Part shown: positions 7,081 to 15,989 of the stretch, one piece after another
How the letters are laid out: each line of letters opens with the position of its first letter
How positions within the stretch are numbered: position 1 is the first letter of the stretch
Source of the DNA: Geodermatophilus obscurus
GTDB taxonomy: Bacteria > Actinomycetota > Actinomycetes > Mycobacteriales > Geodermatophilaceae
NCBI RefSeq assembly: GCF_900143215.1
Contig: NZ_FRDM01000006.1
Span: 124,001-188,000, forward strand
Direction of reading: 5' to 3'
DNA: 64,000 nt
Notes under the pieces: generated by a model
What the model was told of the DNA's origin: nothing
The model's database searches: none
Seen by the model: the letters and a program-made list of their open reading frames with translations, nothing else
Translations under genes and position numbers: made by a program

Positions 7081-8580
7081 ATGGACCTGCTGCGCAGCCA
7101 CGACGAGATCTCCGAGTTGCAGCGCCGCCATCCCGCCTGGCAGCTGCTGCGCGCGCGGACGGCGCCGCTCGCGCTGGCCTTCCTCGGCGGGGTCTTCGTC
7201 GAGGAGAACGTCCGTTCGGTGTCCCGCACCGACCTGCTGACCCGGCTCGACGAGCTGCTGCACGCGCTCAACGACCGGACCGACGACGGCGACCAGTACG
7301 CCCGCACCGCCGCGCAGTACGTCGACGAGTGGGCCGACCCGGGCACGGCATGGCTGCGGGCCTACTACCCGCCCGGCGCCGACGAGCCGGCCTACGACGC
7401 CACCCCCGCCGTCGAGAAGGCGCTCGGCTGGCTGCGATCGCTGCAGCCGGCTCCCTTCGTCGGCACCGAGTCCCGGCTCAACACCGTGATCGAGCTGCTC
7501 CGCCAGATGGCCTTCGGCGCCGAGCTCGACCCGCAGGTCCGGCTGGAGGAGCTGCACCGCCGTCGCCGGGAGATCCAGGAGGAGATCGACCGGGTGAGCG
7601 CCGGCCAGGTCGACGTCCTCGACCCGGCCGCGCAGCGCGACCGCTACCAGCAGTTCGCCACCACCGCCCGCGAACTGCTGGCCGACTTCCGGCAGGTCGA
7701 GGAGAACTTCCGGGCGCTCGACCGGGCACTGCGCGAGAAGATCGCGACCTGGTCCGGCGGCAAGGGGGAGCTGCTGGAGGAGGTGCTGGGCGACCGCCGC
7801 GGCATCGCCGACTCCGACCAGGGCCGCTCGTTCCACGCGTTCTACGACTTCCTGCTCTCCGCGCCGCGGCAGGAGGAGTTCGCCGACCTGCTGGTGCGCG
7901 TCCAGCGGCTGCCCGACGTCGCGCAGACCCTGCCCGACACGCGGCTGCGGCACATCCACCACGACTGGCTCGACGCCGCCGAACGCACCCAGAGCACCGT
8001 CCGGCTGCTCTCCGACCAGCTCCGCCGGTTCCTCGACGACCAGGTGTGGCTGGAGAACCGGCGGGTGATGGAGATCCTGCGCGGCATCGAGGCCGGCGCC
8101 CTCGCCGTCCGCGACCGCCCCGGCAAGCCACCGGGCACCACCGTCGACGCCACCGAGATCACCGTCGTGCTGCCCACCGAGCGGCCGCTCTACCGGCAGC
8201 GCCGCCGGCTGACCCTCGACAGCGACGGCATCACCGACGCCACCGAGCGCGCCGACCCGACCGCGCTCTACGAGCAGGTCTACCTCGACCCGGCGCGGCT
8301 GTCGGCGGCCGTCGCCGACGGCCTGGCCCGCGGCCCCGTCGCCGCGCTGCCGGACATCCTGCGCGAACACCCGCTGCAGCAGGGCCTGGCCGAGCTGGTC
8401 GGCTACCTCGCGCTGCGCGACGGCGTCGAGACCACCGTCGACGGCGAGCGGCGCGACGAGGTGACCTGGACCGGCGAGGACGACGTCGACCGCGCGGCCT
8501 CGGTGCCGCACGTCGTCTACACCCGCGCCGGCTCGCGGCGACCGCCGGCGGGCCGCGAACCCGACGAGGAGCCGCGATGA
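7081..8580 (+). CDS. jetA: Wadjet subunit JetA (DUF3375, kleisin/MukF-like)
   Basis: A 499-residue protein of the DUF3375 family, the kleisin-like subunit of type I Wadjet, which with JetB and JetC forms a condensin-type complex that extrudes and recognises small circular DNA. The N-terminal signature RRHPAWQLLRARTAPLALAF near residues 15-34 is diagnostic, and the central part (about 155-260, RRRREIQEEIDRVSAGQ and following) is a long charged helical region suited to binding the SMC. ATG 7081 was chosen because DUF3375 proteins begin shortly before this motif and a GGGGAGAG lies 8 bases upstream. The stop overlaps the jetB start (ATGA). Confidence 0.92.
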   Translation: MDLLRSHDEISELQRRHPAWQLLRARTAPLALAFLGGVFVEENVRSVSRTDLLTRLDELLHALNDRTDDGDQYARTAAQYVDEWADPGTAWLRAYYPPGADEPAYDATPAVEKALGWLRSLQPAPFVGTESRLNTVIELLRQMAFGAELDPQVRLEELHRRRREIQEEIDRVSAGQVDVLDPAAQRDRYQQFATTARELLADFRQVEENFRALDRALREKIATWSGGKGELLEEVLGDRRGIADSDQGRSFHAFYDFLLSAPRQEEFADLLVRVQRLPDVAQTLPDTRLRHIHHDWLDAAERTQSTVRLLSDQLRRFLDDQVWLENRRVMEILRGIEAGALAVRDRPGKPPGTTVDATEITVVLPTERPLYRQRRRLTLDSDGITDATERADPTALYEQVYLDPARLSAAVADGLARGPVAALPDILREHPLQQGLAELVGYLALRDGVETTVDGERRDEVTWTGEDDVDRAASVPHVVYTRAGSRRPPAGREPDEEPR

Positions 8581-9236
8581 CCGCCCCGCCCCGGCACTCC
8601 GAGCTCGACCTGCCGCTCGTGCTCACCTCGCTGCTGCGCGGCGTCGTCGAGCAGGACAGCCACCCGCAGGTCTGGCGGCACCTGCTCGGGCTCACCAGCC
8701 AGGTGCGCGACCACGTCGCCGTGCTCGGGCTGGCCCTCGTGCTCGACGAGGTCGAGGGCTACGCCTTCCTCCGCGCACTGCCCGACGAGCAACTGGCCGA
8801 GCTGCGCACCGGCAAGCCCGCGCTGCCGCGGCTGGTCCGCCGGCACGCCCTCACCTACCCGGTCAGCCTGCTGCTCGCGCTGCTGCGCAAGCGGATGGCC
8901 GAGTTCGACGCCAGCAGCGGCGACGTGCGCCTGGTGCTCACCCGCGAGCAGATCACCGAGATGGTCGGGATCTTCCTGGCGACCGGCAGCAACGAGGCCC
9001 GCGTCGTCGAGCAGCTGGACGGCGCCATCGCCAAGGCCGTCGAGCTCGGCTTCCTGCGCAGGCTGCCCGCCGATCCCGGGCGCTACGAGGTGCGCCGCAT
9101 CCTCAAGGCGTTCGTCGACGGGCAGTGGCTGGCCGACTTCGACGCGCGGTTGCGGGCCTACGCCCACGGTCCGGACGGGCCGCCCGACGACGCCGCGACC
9201 CTCGATGCGCCGCAGACCGTGGAGACCGCTCGATGA
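8577..9236 (+). CDS. jetB: Wadjet subunit JetB (DUF4194, MukE/KITE-like)
   Basis: A 219-residue DUF4194 protein, the KITE-type winged-helix subunit that bridges kleisin and SMC in type I Wadjet. Recognisable parts are DLPLVLTSLLRGVVEQDSHP at the N-terminus, PVSLLLALLRKRMAEFDA in the middle and the wing-like LGFLRRLPADPGRYEVRRIL near residues 158-177. Length is normal for the family. It is embedded in the operon with four-base overlaps on both sides (ATGA at jetA/jetB and at jetB/jetC), which favours balanced synthesis of the complex. Confidence 0.92.
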   Translation: MTAPPRHSELDLPLVLTSLLRGVVEQDSHPQVWRHLLGLTSQVRDHVAVLGLALVLDEVEGYAFLRALPDEQLAELRTGKPALPRLVRRHALTYPVSLLLALLRKRMAEFDASSGDVRLVLTREQITEMVGIFLATGSNEARVVEQLDGAIAKAVELGFLRRLPADPGRYEVRRILKAFVDGQWLADFDARLRAYAHGPDGPPDDAATLDAPQTVETAR

Positions 9237-12200
9237 CCACCCTGTTCACCGCCGCGGACCTCGCCGAGGCGACGGGGAGCAGCGGCGAGCGCCGGGCCCG
9301 CGTCGGCCACCGGCTGCACCGGCTCGAGCTGCTCAACTGGGGCACCTTCGACCAGCGGGTCTGGACGTTCAGCCCGGGCGGCGACGACAGCCTGCTCACC
9401 GGCGACATCGGCTCGGGCAAGTCCACCGTGGTCGACGCGCTCACCACCCTGCTCGTGCCGCCGCAGCGGATCACCTTCAACCGCGCCGCCGGGGCCGAGA
9501 CCCGCGAGCGCGACCTGCGCTCCTACGTGCTCGGCCACTACAAGGCCGAGCGCAGCGAGACCACCGGCGGGTCCGCCCCGGTGGGCCTGCGGCGCGGGCC
9601 GACCTTCACCGTGCTGCTCGCCGTCTTCGGCAACGAGGGCTACGACACGACCACCAGCCTCGGCGTCGTCCTCTGGCTCGCCGACGGGCAGACCGGGCAG
9701 CCGGACCGGTTCTACCTCACCGCCGACCGCGACCTCACCATCGCCGGCGACCTCACCGGCTTCGGTGGCGACCCGGCGGCGCTGCGCAAGCGGCTCACCG
9801 CCGGCGGAGCCGGCGTGCACGACGGGTACCCCGCCTACGCCCAGCGGCTGCGCCGGCTGCTCGACATCCCCTCGGCGCAGGCGATCGAGCTGTTCGCGCA
9901 GACCGTGTCGATGAAGGCCGTCGGCGACCTCACCGGGTTCGTCCGCCAGCACATGCTGGAACCCTTCGACGCGCAGAGCTGGGTCGACAAGCTCGTCACC
10001 CACTTCGAGTCGCTGACCCGCGCGCACGACGCGGTGGTCGCCGCCCGCACCCAGCTGGAGCAGCTCGACCCGCTGCTCGCGGTCGCCGGCACCTACGAGA
10101 ACCTCACCGAGCGGATCACCGCGCTCGCCGCCCAGCGGGCCGCCCTGCCGGCCTTCGTCGCCGACCGCACGGTGGCCCTGCTGGGGAGCGAGGCCCGTGC
10201 CGCCACCGAGCGGCTCGCCCGCCTCGCCGAGGAGAAGCAGCGCCTGGACGACGACATCGCCCGCGGCGGCGAGGAGGTCAAGGCGCTCGAGCGGGAGATG
10301 GACGGTCAGGGCGGCGCGCGGCTGCGCGAGATCGACCTGGCGGTGACGCTGCTGTCGCCCGAGGTGGACAAGCGACGCAGCCGGGCCACCGCCTACGCCG
10401 CGGACCTCGCGGTGCTCGGGCTGCCGCCGGTCGGGTCCGCGGACGTGTTCGCCGCGCGCCGGCCGCAGATCGACCGGCTGCACGCCGAGCACGAGAGCCG
10501 CCGCGCCGGGCAGCGCGAGCAGGGCGACCGGCTCGCCGTCGACGCAGCCCGGCTCAGGGACGAGGAGGCCGAGCTGAACGCCGAGCTGCTCGAGCTGCGC
10601 CGGCGCCGGGTCAACATCCCCGCCGCCAGCCTGGAGCTGCGGGCCCGGCTCCTGGCGGCGACCGGGCTCACCGAGGCGGACCTGCCCTTCGCCGGCGAGC
10701 TGATCGGAGTCCGGCCCGAGCACGCCGACTGGGAAGGCGCCGCCGAGCGCGTGCTGCGCGGGTTCGGGCTCTCGCTGCTCGTGCCCGACCGGCACTACGC
10801 CGCCGTCAGCGACTGGGTGGAGACCGAACACCTGCGCGGGCGGCTGGTGTACTACCGGGTGCCGGCGCAGGCCGAGCCGGTCCGCCCGCCACGCAGCGCG
10901 CACCCGCTGGCCGACGTGGTCGAGGTCAAGGACGGTCCGTTCGCGGCCTGGCTGCGCGCGGAGGTGCTGGCCCGCGCCGACCTCGAGCGGGTCGAGACCA
11001 CCGCGCAGTTCCGCCGCGCCGAGCGGGCCGTCACCCGGGCCGGGCAGGTCAAGGGCGGCCGCAACCGGCACGAGAAGGACGACCGCTTCCGCATCGGCGA
11101 CCGGCGCAACTACGTGCTCGGCTGGTCTCCCGAGGCGAAGATCGACGCGCTGCTCGACATCGCCTCGCAGCTCGGCCGGCGGCGCCAGCAGCTCGCCGAG
11201 CGCGACCGGCAGCTCCGCGAGGGCGAGCAGCAGCTGCGCGCCCGGGGCAGCGCGCTCGACCGGGTCGCGGGGGTGAGCTCCTTCGAGGAGCTCGACTGGG
11301 CCGCCCTGGTGCACCGGATCGACGAGCTCGGCGCCGAGCGCGCCCGGCTCACCGGCGCCTCCGGCGAGCTCGCCCGGCTCCAGGCGCTGCTCACCGACGC
11401 CGTGGGGCGCGTCGCGCGCGCCTCGCAGCAGCGCGACCGCGTGCTGAACCGGGTCGGCTCCACCGGGTCCGAGCAGCGCCGCGCGCTCGCCGAGGCCGAC
11501 GTCCGCCGGAACCGGGCCGCGGCCGCACGCGACATCGATCCGGCGGTGCTCGACGCGCTCGGCCGGGCCGCGCCCGCACCGGCGCCCGGCGACGTCGCCG
11601 GCTGGGACGCCTGGGAGCAGGCCACCCTCCAGCAGCTGACCGACGAGCACGACCGGGCCACCGTGCGGCGCACCCAGGCGGCCGGCCGGGTGACCGGCGC
11701 CATGCACGAGTTCCGGCTGCGCTGGCCGCTGCTGACCGGTGAACTCGACGACGCGGTCGAGTCGATCGGCGGCTACCGGGAGCTGCACGGCCGGCTGGTC
11801 TCCGACGACCTGCCGCGGTTCGAGGCCGAGTTCCAGGAGCTGCTGCGCACCAACGCGATCCGCGACATCGCCGGTTTCTCCGCCGAGCTGCGCAAGCAGG
11901 CGGAACTCATCGAGGAACGGATCGACCGGATCAACGACTCGCTGCGCGGCATCGACTACAACGACGGTCGCTACATCAGCCTGGAGACGGGGCGCACGCC
12001 CAACATGGAGGTGCGCACCTTCCTCGCCGACCTGCGCGCCTGCACCGACGAGGCGCTCGGCGGCGACGACGCCGACGGCTCGTACTCCGAGCGGAAGTTC
12101 CACCAGGTGCGCGCCCTGGTCGAGCGGTTCCGGGGGCGCGACGGCTCCACCGAGGCCGACCGGATCTGGACCCAGCGGGTCACCGACGTGCGCAACTGGG

Positions 12201-12646
12201 TCGTGTTCACCGCCGTCGAGCGCTGGCGCGACACCGACGAGGAGCACGAGACCTACACCGACTCCGGCGGCAAGTCCGGCGGGCAGAAGGAGAAGCTGGC
12301 CTACACCGTGCTGGCCGCCTCGCTGGCCTACCAGTTCAAGCTCCGCTGGGGTGCCGAGCGGGCCAGGGCGTTCCAGATGGCGGTCATCGACGAGGCGTTC
12401 GGGCGGGGCTCCGACGAGTCCACCCGCTACGCGCTCGCCCTCTTCCGGCGGCTCGGTCTGCAGCTGGTCGTGGTCACCCCGCTGCAGAAGATCCACGTCA
12501 TCGAGCACGCCGTGGCAGCCGTTGGCTTCGTCGACAACCCGACCGGCGCCGGCTCGCGGATGCACACCCTGACCATCCAGCAGTACCGGGACGGCCGCGC
12601 CCGGCACCTGACCGCCGCGGAGCCGGGCGCCCCCGGAGCCGGTTGA
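9233..12646 (+). CDS. jetC: Wadjet subunit JetC (SMC/MukB-like ATPase)
   Basis: An 1137-residue SMC-like ATPase. Residues 57-64 are the Walker A motif GDIGSGKS; the ABC signature is SGGKSGGQKEKLAYTVLAAS and Walker B is FQMAVIDEAFGRGSDES close to the C-terminus, so the two half-sites come together by folding of a long coiled-coil arm. The region from about 330 to 820 is rich in Glu, Arg, Leu and Ala with heptad-like spacing, interrupted by a hinge-like section around 480-640. In Wadjet this motor extrudes DNA loops and signals JetD when the substrate is a small circle. All catalytic motifs look intact. Confidence 0.93.
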   Translation: MTTLFTAADLAEATGSSGERRARVGHRLHRLELLNWGTFDQRVWTFSPGGDDSLLTGDIGSGKSTVVDALTTLLVPPQRITFNRAAGAETRERDLRSYVLGHYKAERSETTGGSAPVGLRRGPTFTVLLAVFGNEGYDTTTSLGVVLWLADGQTGQPDRFYLTADRDLTIAGDLTGFGGDPAALRKRLTAGGAGVHDGYPAYAQRLRRLLDIPSAQAIELFAQTVSMKAVGDLTGFVRQHMLEPFDAQSWVDKLVTHFESLTRAHDAVVAARTQLEQLDPLLAVAGTYENLTERITALAAQRAALPAFVADRTVALLGSEARAATERLARLAEEKQRLDDDIARGGEEVKALEREMDGQGGARLREIDLAVTLLSPEVDKRRSRATAYAADLAVLGLPPVGSADVFAARRPQIDRLHAEHESRRAGQREQGDRLAVDAARLRDEEAELNAELLELRRRRVNIPAASLELRARLLAATGLTEADLPFAGELIGVRPEHADWEGAAERVLRGFGLSLLVPDRHYAAVSDWVETEHLRGRLVYYRVPAQAEPVRPPRSAHPLADVVEVKDGPFAAWLRAEVLARADLERVETTAQFRRAERAVTRAGQVKGGRNRHEKDDRFRIGDRRNYVLGWSPEAKIDALLDIASQLGRRRQQLAERDRQLREGEQQLRARGSALDRVAGVSSFEELDWAALVHRIDELGAERARLTGASGELARLQALLTDAVGRVARASQQRDRVLNRVGSTGSEQRRALAEADVRRNRAAAARDIDPAVLDALGRAAPAPAPGDVAGWDAWEQATLQQLTDEHDRATVRRTQAAGRVTGAMHEFRLRWPLLTGELDDAVESIGGYRELHGRLVSDDLPRFEAEFQELLRTNAIRDIAGFSAELRKQAELIEERIDRINDSLRGIDYNDGRYISLETGRTPNMEVRTFLADLRACTDEALGGDDADGSYSERKFHQVRALVERFRGRDGSTEADRIWTQRVTDVRNWVVFTAVERWRDTDEEHETYTDSGGKSGGQKEKLAYTVLAASLAYQFKLRWGAERARAFQMAVIDEAFGRGSDESTRYALALFRRLGLQLVVVTPLQKIHVIEHAVAAVGFVDNPTGAGSRMHTLTIQQYRDGRARHLTAAEPGAPGAG

Positions 12647-12647
12647 C

Positions 12648-13841
12648 GTGGCCGCCCGCCGAGGCGCTCCCGGCTGGACCACGTGGCCCGACGCCCGCGC
12701 CGCCCTCCGCGCCCGGTGGGACTCCGGCGACCTGCTGCGGGCGCGGCTCACCGGCCGGCCGGTCACGCCGCTGGTGCTGCCCGTGCGCGGGCCGACGTCC
12801 CGCGAGGCCGCCGACCGGTTCGGCGAGGTGCAGGACTGGGTGGCCGGCTGGCGGGCCGCGCGGCTGCGACCGGCCCGGCTGGAGACCGCCGCGCTCGGCG
12901 GCCGGCTGATCGGGACCAACCAGGTGCCCAAGCGGGTCGTGCTCGACAGCGCGGAGGACGTGTGGACGGCGCTGGGCGTGGCCGCCGACGTCCGCCGCTT
13001 CGACGACCTCGTGGCGGCCACCGAGGCCGAGCTTCCCGCCGGCCTGAGCTGGGTCGCCGCCAGGCCGCACGAGGCTCTGGCGCACGCCGCCGACTGGCCG
13101 CGCATGCTGGCGGTGGTCGAGTGGATCCTGGCCCGCGGGGGACCGCACGTGTACCTCCGGCAGGTCGACGTCCCCGGCGTCGACACCAAGTTCGTCGAGG
13201 AGCGTCGCGGCGTGCTCGGCGCGCTGCTCGCTCGCACGCTGCCCGCCGACCGAGGGGATCCCACGGCTCGGCCGGCCGACATCGCCCGCAGGTTCGGGCT
13301 GCGCAGCAAGCCCGAGCTCGTGCGCTTCCGCTCGTTCGACCCCGCCGACGGCCCCTACAGCGAGCTCGCCGTCCGGTCGGACGAACTCGCGCGGTTCCCG
13401 TTCGCGGCGCGGACGGTGTTCGTCGTGGAGAACGAGGTCACCTACCTGGCCTTCCCGCCGGTGCCCGGCGCGGCGGTCGTGCTCGGCAACGGGTACGCGG
13501 TCTCCTCGCTGGCGGCGCTGCCCTGGCTCGGCGACCGCGACGTCCGCTACTGGGGGGACCTGGACACCCACGGCCTCCGGGCGCTGGACCGGCTGCGCCG
13601 GTTCCTGCCGGCCGCCCGGAGCCTGCTCATGGACGAGCCGACGCTGCTGGCGCACCGCCCGCACTGGTCCCGCGAGCCCGTGCCGGTCACCGAGCACCTG
13701 CCGCGGCTCACTCCGGACGAGCAGGCCGTCTTCCAGGCGCTGGTGCGCAACGAGCACGGCGACCTGGTGCGCCTGGAGCAGGAACGGATCCGGTTCTCCG
13801 CCGTCGAGCGAGCCGTCGCCGTGGCACGTGTCCGTGGATGA
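12648..13841 (+). CDS. jetD: Wadjet nuclease JetD (DUF3322/DUF2220, TOPRIM)
   Basis: A 397-residue protein with an N-terminal DUF3322 region and a C-terminal DUF2220 TOPRIM domain, the subunit that cleaves plasmid DNA in type I Wadjet. The TOPRIM acidic residues are visible: Glu in TVFVVENEVTYLAF and the D-x-D pair in YWGDLDTHGLRALDRLRRF. GTG 12648 begins one base after the jetC stop. The DUF3322 part shows NQVPKRVVLDSAEDVW and RQVDVPGVDTKFVEERRG. The operon is complete and in the canonical A-B-C-D order, so the system is likely functional. Confidence 0.92.
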   Translation: MAARRGAPGWTTWPDARAALRARWDSGDLLRARLTGRPVTPLVLPVRGPTSREAADRFGEVQDWVAGWRAARLRPARLETAALGGRLIGTNQVPKRVVLDSAEDVWTALGVAADVRRFDDLVAATEAELPAGLSWVAARPHEALAHAADWPRMLAVVEWILARGGPHVYLRQVDVPGVDTKFVEERRGVLGALLARTLPADRGDPTARPADIARRFGLRSKPELVRFRSFDPADGPYSELAVRSDELARFPFAARTVFVVENEVTYLAFPPVPGAAVVLGNGYAVSSLAALPWLGDRDVRYWGDLDTHGLRALDRLRRFLPAARSLLMDEPTLLAHRPHWSREPVPVTEHLPRLTPDEQAVFQALVRNEHGDLVRLEQERIRFSAVERAVAVARVRG

Positions 13842-14407
13842 CGGCGCCGGCTGCGCGGCACGCGACGGACGTCGGCAGGACTCCGCTGCGGCACCGGCGC
13901 CCCCGCCCGGCGGGTACGTGTTGCCCGTCCAGGACGCCCGCGCCCCCACGGAGCCGCACGCCGGCACCCCAGAGCCGCGGCGTCGGGGCCGCCGGTTCCC
14001 AGGGCAGCTCGCCGGCGTCGGTTCCGGCCACCTGCTCCCAGCCGGGGCCGACCCCGAAGCGGACGACGTCGGTGAGGTCCCCGGTGAGCACGACGGTCCG
14101 CGTGGCGGTGAGCTCGCGCTCCGGGTCGGACCCGTGGTGCGCCGTCCCGGTCACCTCGACCCGGTCCCCGGGCGCGGTCCGGGACAGGCGGTGCTCCTTG
14201 CCGAGCTTGCCCGCCTTCGCCTCGTCCAGCAGGGCGCCGTCCGCACCGGACACCTCGACCCGGCAGGCGACGCCCTCGGGGACCCCCATGCCGCGCCCCG
14301 GGGCCGTGCAGCACCCGCAGCGTGCCGCCGACGCCGCTGCCGGCGAACCGCCGCTCGTCGCCCGGGGTGTAGTCGTACGGGTACGTCCCGGGTCTGCGCC
14401 GTCCCAC
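13708..14407 (-). CDS. Hypothetical protein with a probable frameshift near 14300
   Basis: Two overlapping minus-strand frames look like parts of one protein. The upstream frame begins at ATG 14407 with MGRRRPGTYPYDYTPGDERR and stays protein-like to about 14300. The downstream frame continues GMGVPEGVACRVEVSGADGA, then SRTAPGDRVEVTGTAHHGSD and TVVLTGDLTDVVRFGVGPGW, a beta-rich composition. Removing one G from the GGGG run near 14300 would join them. The second frame has no stop until 13708, which makes it run 130 bases antisense into jetD; a true end before that is likely. I do not recognise the family. Confidence 0.4.
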
Positions 14408-14419
14408 GTCGCCCGGGGG

Positions 14420-14836
14420 TCAGGTCAGCCCGGGCAGGTTGACCACGATCGCCTCCTGGCTGCTGCGGGCGATGACCACCACGGCCTCCTCGTCGGTCGG
14501 GTTCTCCTCGCGGTGCGGGGTGTGCGGCGGGACGAAGACGTAGTCACCGGGCCCGGTGGCCAGCCGGACCTCCTCGCCGCCCTCCGCGAAGACGAAGACC
14601 GGGTGGCCGCGCAGCACGTGGATGGCGGTCTCGGAGTCGCCGTGGTGGTGGTCGCCGGACGACGTGCGCGGCGCGACGTGCGTCTGGCCCATCCACACCC
14701 GCCGGGATCCGACCGTCTTCGCCGACACCGCCTCCCGCCGGGTCATGCCGTCGGTCTGGCCGGTGTCGCCGGTGAGCTCGTCGGCCCGGACGTGCCGCAG
14801 CGGCTGGTGCCAGCCGTCGGTGGGTTCCTCGGTCAC
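14420..14836 (-). CDS. Cupin-domain protein
   Basis: A 138-residue single-domain cupin. The first cupin motif is visible as SGDHHHGDSETAIHVLRGHP (two or three His, a Glu and a following His), and the second as GPGDYVFVPPHTPHREENP, supplying a fourth His. Such proteins are metal-binding beta-barrels with roles from dioxygenase to sugar isomerase, so the substrate cannot be deduced. The start is uncertain: GTG 14836 gives the natural-looking N-terminus VTEEPTDGWH, while a TTG at 14872 would add 12 Arg-rich residues. It sits 42 bases downstream of the TPR gene and may be cotranscribed. Confidence 0.75.
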   Translation of the reverse strand: MTEEPTDGWHQPLRHVRADELTGDTGQTDGMTRREAVSAKTVGSRRVWMGQTHVAPRTSSGDHHHGDSETAIHVLRGHPVFVFAEGGEEVRLATGPGDYVFVPPHTPHREENPTDEEAVVVIARSSQEAIVVNLPGLT

Positions 14837-14878
14837 GACCGCCAGCCGACCGCGCCGGCGCGCGGACGTCAAGCGCCG

Positions 14879-15484
14879 TCAGCCGGAGGTGCTGCGCTCG
14901 TCGAGCAACGCGGACGCGACGAGCGTGTCGTACTCGTCGAGCGGGAGGCCGAGGGCGTGGCGCACGCGCAGCCGCGCCATCAGCAGACCGGCGGCGTCCT
15001 CCACCGCGCGATCGTCGCCGTCCTCGATGTCGCCGAACGCCCGCCGTGCCCCCATGGTCAGCCAGCGGTGTGCCTCGCGGAGGTCGCCCGCCAGCTCGTG
15101 GTTCTCTCCGAGGAACAGGTAGACGTCCCCGTCGACCGGGCGCTCGCGGCGCAGCTCCTCGGCGATCCGCCGTGCGGCTTCGGCGTCGCCCAGCCGGAGC
15201 ATTCCGCCGTGCAGGTAGCAGCGGACGTCGGGCGGCACGTGCTGCCCGGTCGCGACGGCCCGGCGGAAGAGGGCCACCGCGCCCTCGAGATCCCCCGCCT
15301 CGGTGAGGTGCTCGCCCGCGCTCACCAGCAGGGAGGCCGGGGAGACGTCCTGGTCCTCCGGATGGGCCTCCTCCGCCCAGGCGGCGAGCTTCTCGGCCGC
15401 CGCGCGGTGCTGCTCCGGCGTCCGGGCTCGGGCGTACAGGTCCTCGACCTCGTCGCCGGTGAGCGGTCTGCGCACAAGGGTCAC
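14879..15484 (-). CDS. Tetratricopeptide-repeat protein
   Basis: A 201-residue all-helical protein starting at GTG 15484. Repeat units resembling TPRs are seen as LLVSAGEHLTEAGDLEGAVA with LFRRAVATGQ, then CYLHGGMLRLGDAEAARRIA, then VYLFLGENHELAGDLREAHR. It has no signal peptide or membrane segment, so it is a cytoplasmic scaffold or adaptor. Related actinobacterial proteins sometimes carry an added SEC-C metal-binding motif; none is present here. Its partner is unknown; the cupin gene follows. Confidence 0.7.
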   Translation of the reverse strand: MTLVRRPLTGDEVEDLYARARTPEQHRAAAEKLAAWAEEAHPEDQDVSPASLLVSAGEHLTEAGDLEGAVALFRRAVATGQHVPPDVRCYLHGGMLRLGDAEAARRIAEELRRERPVDGDVYLFLGENHELAGDLREAHRWLTMGARRAFGDIEDGDDRAVEDAAGLLMARLRVRHALGLPLDEYDTLVASALLDERSTSG

Positions 15485-15682
15485 CGTATGGCCGGATGGG
15501 CGAGCCGCGGAACCGGCGCGAGCTGCTGTGGCGACGAGCGAGGACTGCGGGACACCGCAGTGCGGACACGCATCAACTCAGTCCATGCGCCCCAGTACGG
15601 CGCGCGCCTCGACCTCCGTCGGGGCCTCCAGTCATCGGTACCGGCGAGGGCTGGGGACCAGTGCACCCACCGTGCGCGCCGA

Positions 15683-15716
15683 TAGCCTGGCCAGAACTCA
15701 GGCTAGACTCTGGCCC
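15683..15716 (+). promoter_or_regulatory. Promoter with two interleaved inverted repeats (RelBE-like operon)
   Basis: Two perfect 7-bp inverted repeats are interlocked: TAGCCTG (15683-15689) with CAGGCTA (15699-15705), and GGCCAGA (15689-15695) with TCTGGCC (15709-15715). A -10-like TAGACT (15704-15709) overlaps both right arms and ends 7 bases before ATG 15717, so the transcript is probably leaderless. Interleaved palindromes fit cooperative repression by an antitoxin dimer pair, or conditional cooperativity by the toxin-antitoxin complex. Confidence 0.55.
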
Positions 15717-15989
15717 ATGACGTCGATCCCGCTGAGCGAGGCCAAGGACAAGCTCTCGGCACTCGTGGACGCGGCCGAGACGACGCACGAGATCGTCACG
15801 ATCACGCGCCACGGCCGGGAGGCCGCCGTCCTGATGGCGAAGGCCGACCTCGACTCCCTGCACGAGACCCTGTTCTGGCTGTCGCAGCCCGACGTCCGTA
15901 CCGACGTCGACGACGCTCGGGCCGAGCAGGATGAGGGGCGGACTGTGTCGGGTGACGAGCTGAGGGCTGAGTTCGGGCTCGCTGAGTGA
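15717..15989 (+). CDS. Phd/YefM-family antitoxin (RelB-like)
   Basis: A 90-residue antitoxin. The N-terminal part (MTSIPLSEAKDKLSALVDAA, then ETTHEIVTITRHGREAAVLM) is the Phd/YefM DNA-binding fold, with the conserved SEAKxxLSxLVxxA helix and the TRHGRxAAVLM strand. The acidic tail (VDDARAEQDEGRTVSGDELR) should wrap around the toxin. ATG 15717 fits the fold start and the promoter just upstream. The stop overlaps the toxin start (GTGA), giving the usual antitoxin-first coupled operon. Confidence 0.88.
   Translation: MTSIPLSEAKDKLSALVDAAETTHEIVTITRHGREAAVLMAKADLDSLHETLFWLSQPDVRTDVDDARAEQDEGRTVSGDELRAEFGLAE

Noticed and set aside
9158-13309. 1383-codon antisense open frame under jetC/jetD
   Set aside because: It is the mirror frame of the Wadjet genes, caused by high GC; no domain, start signal or composition supports it.
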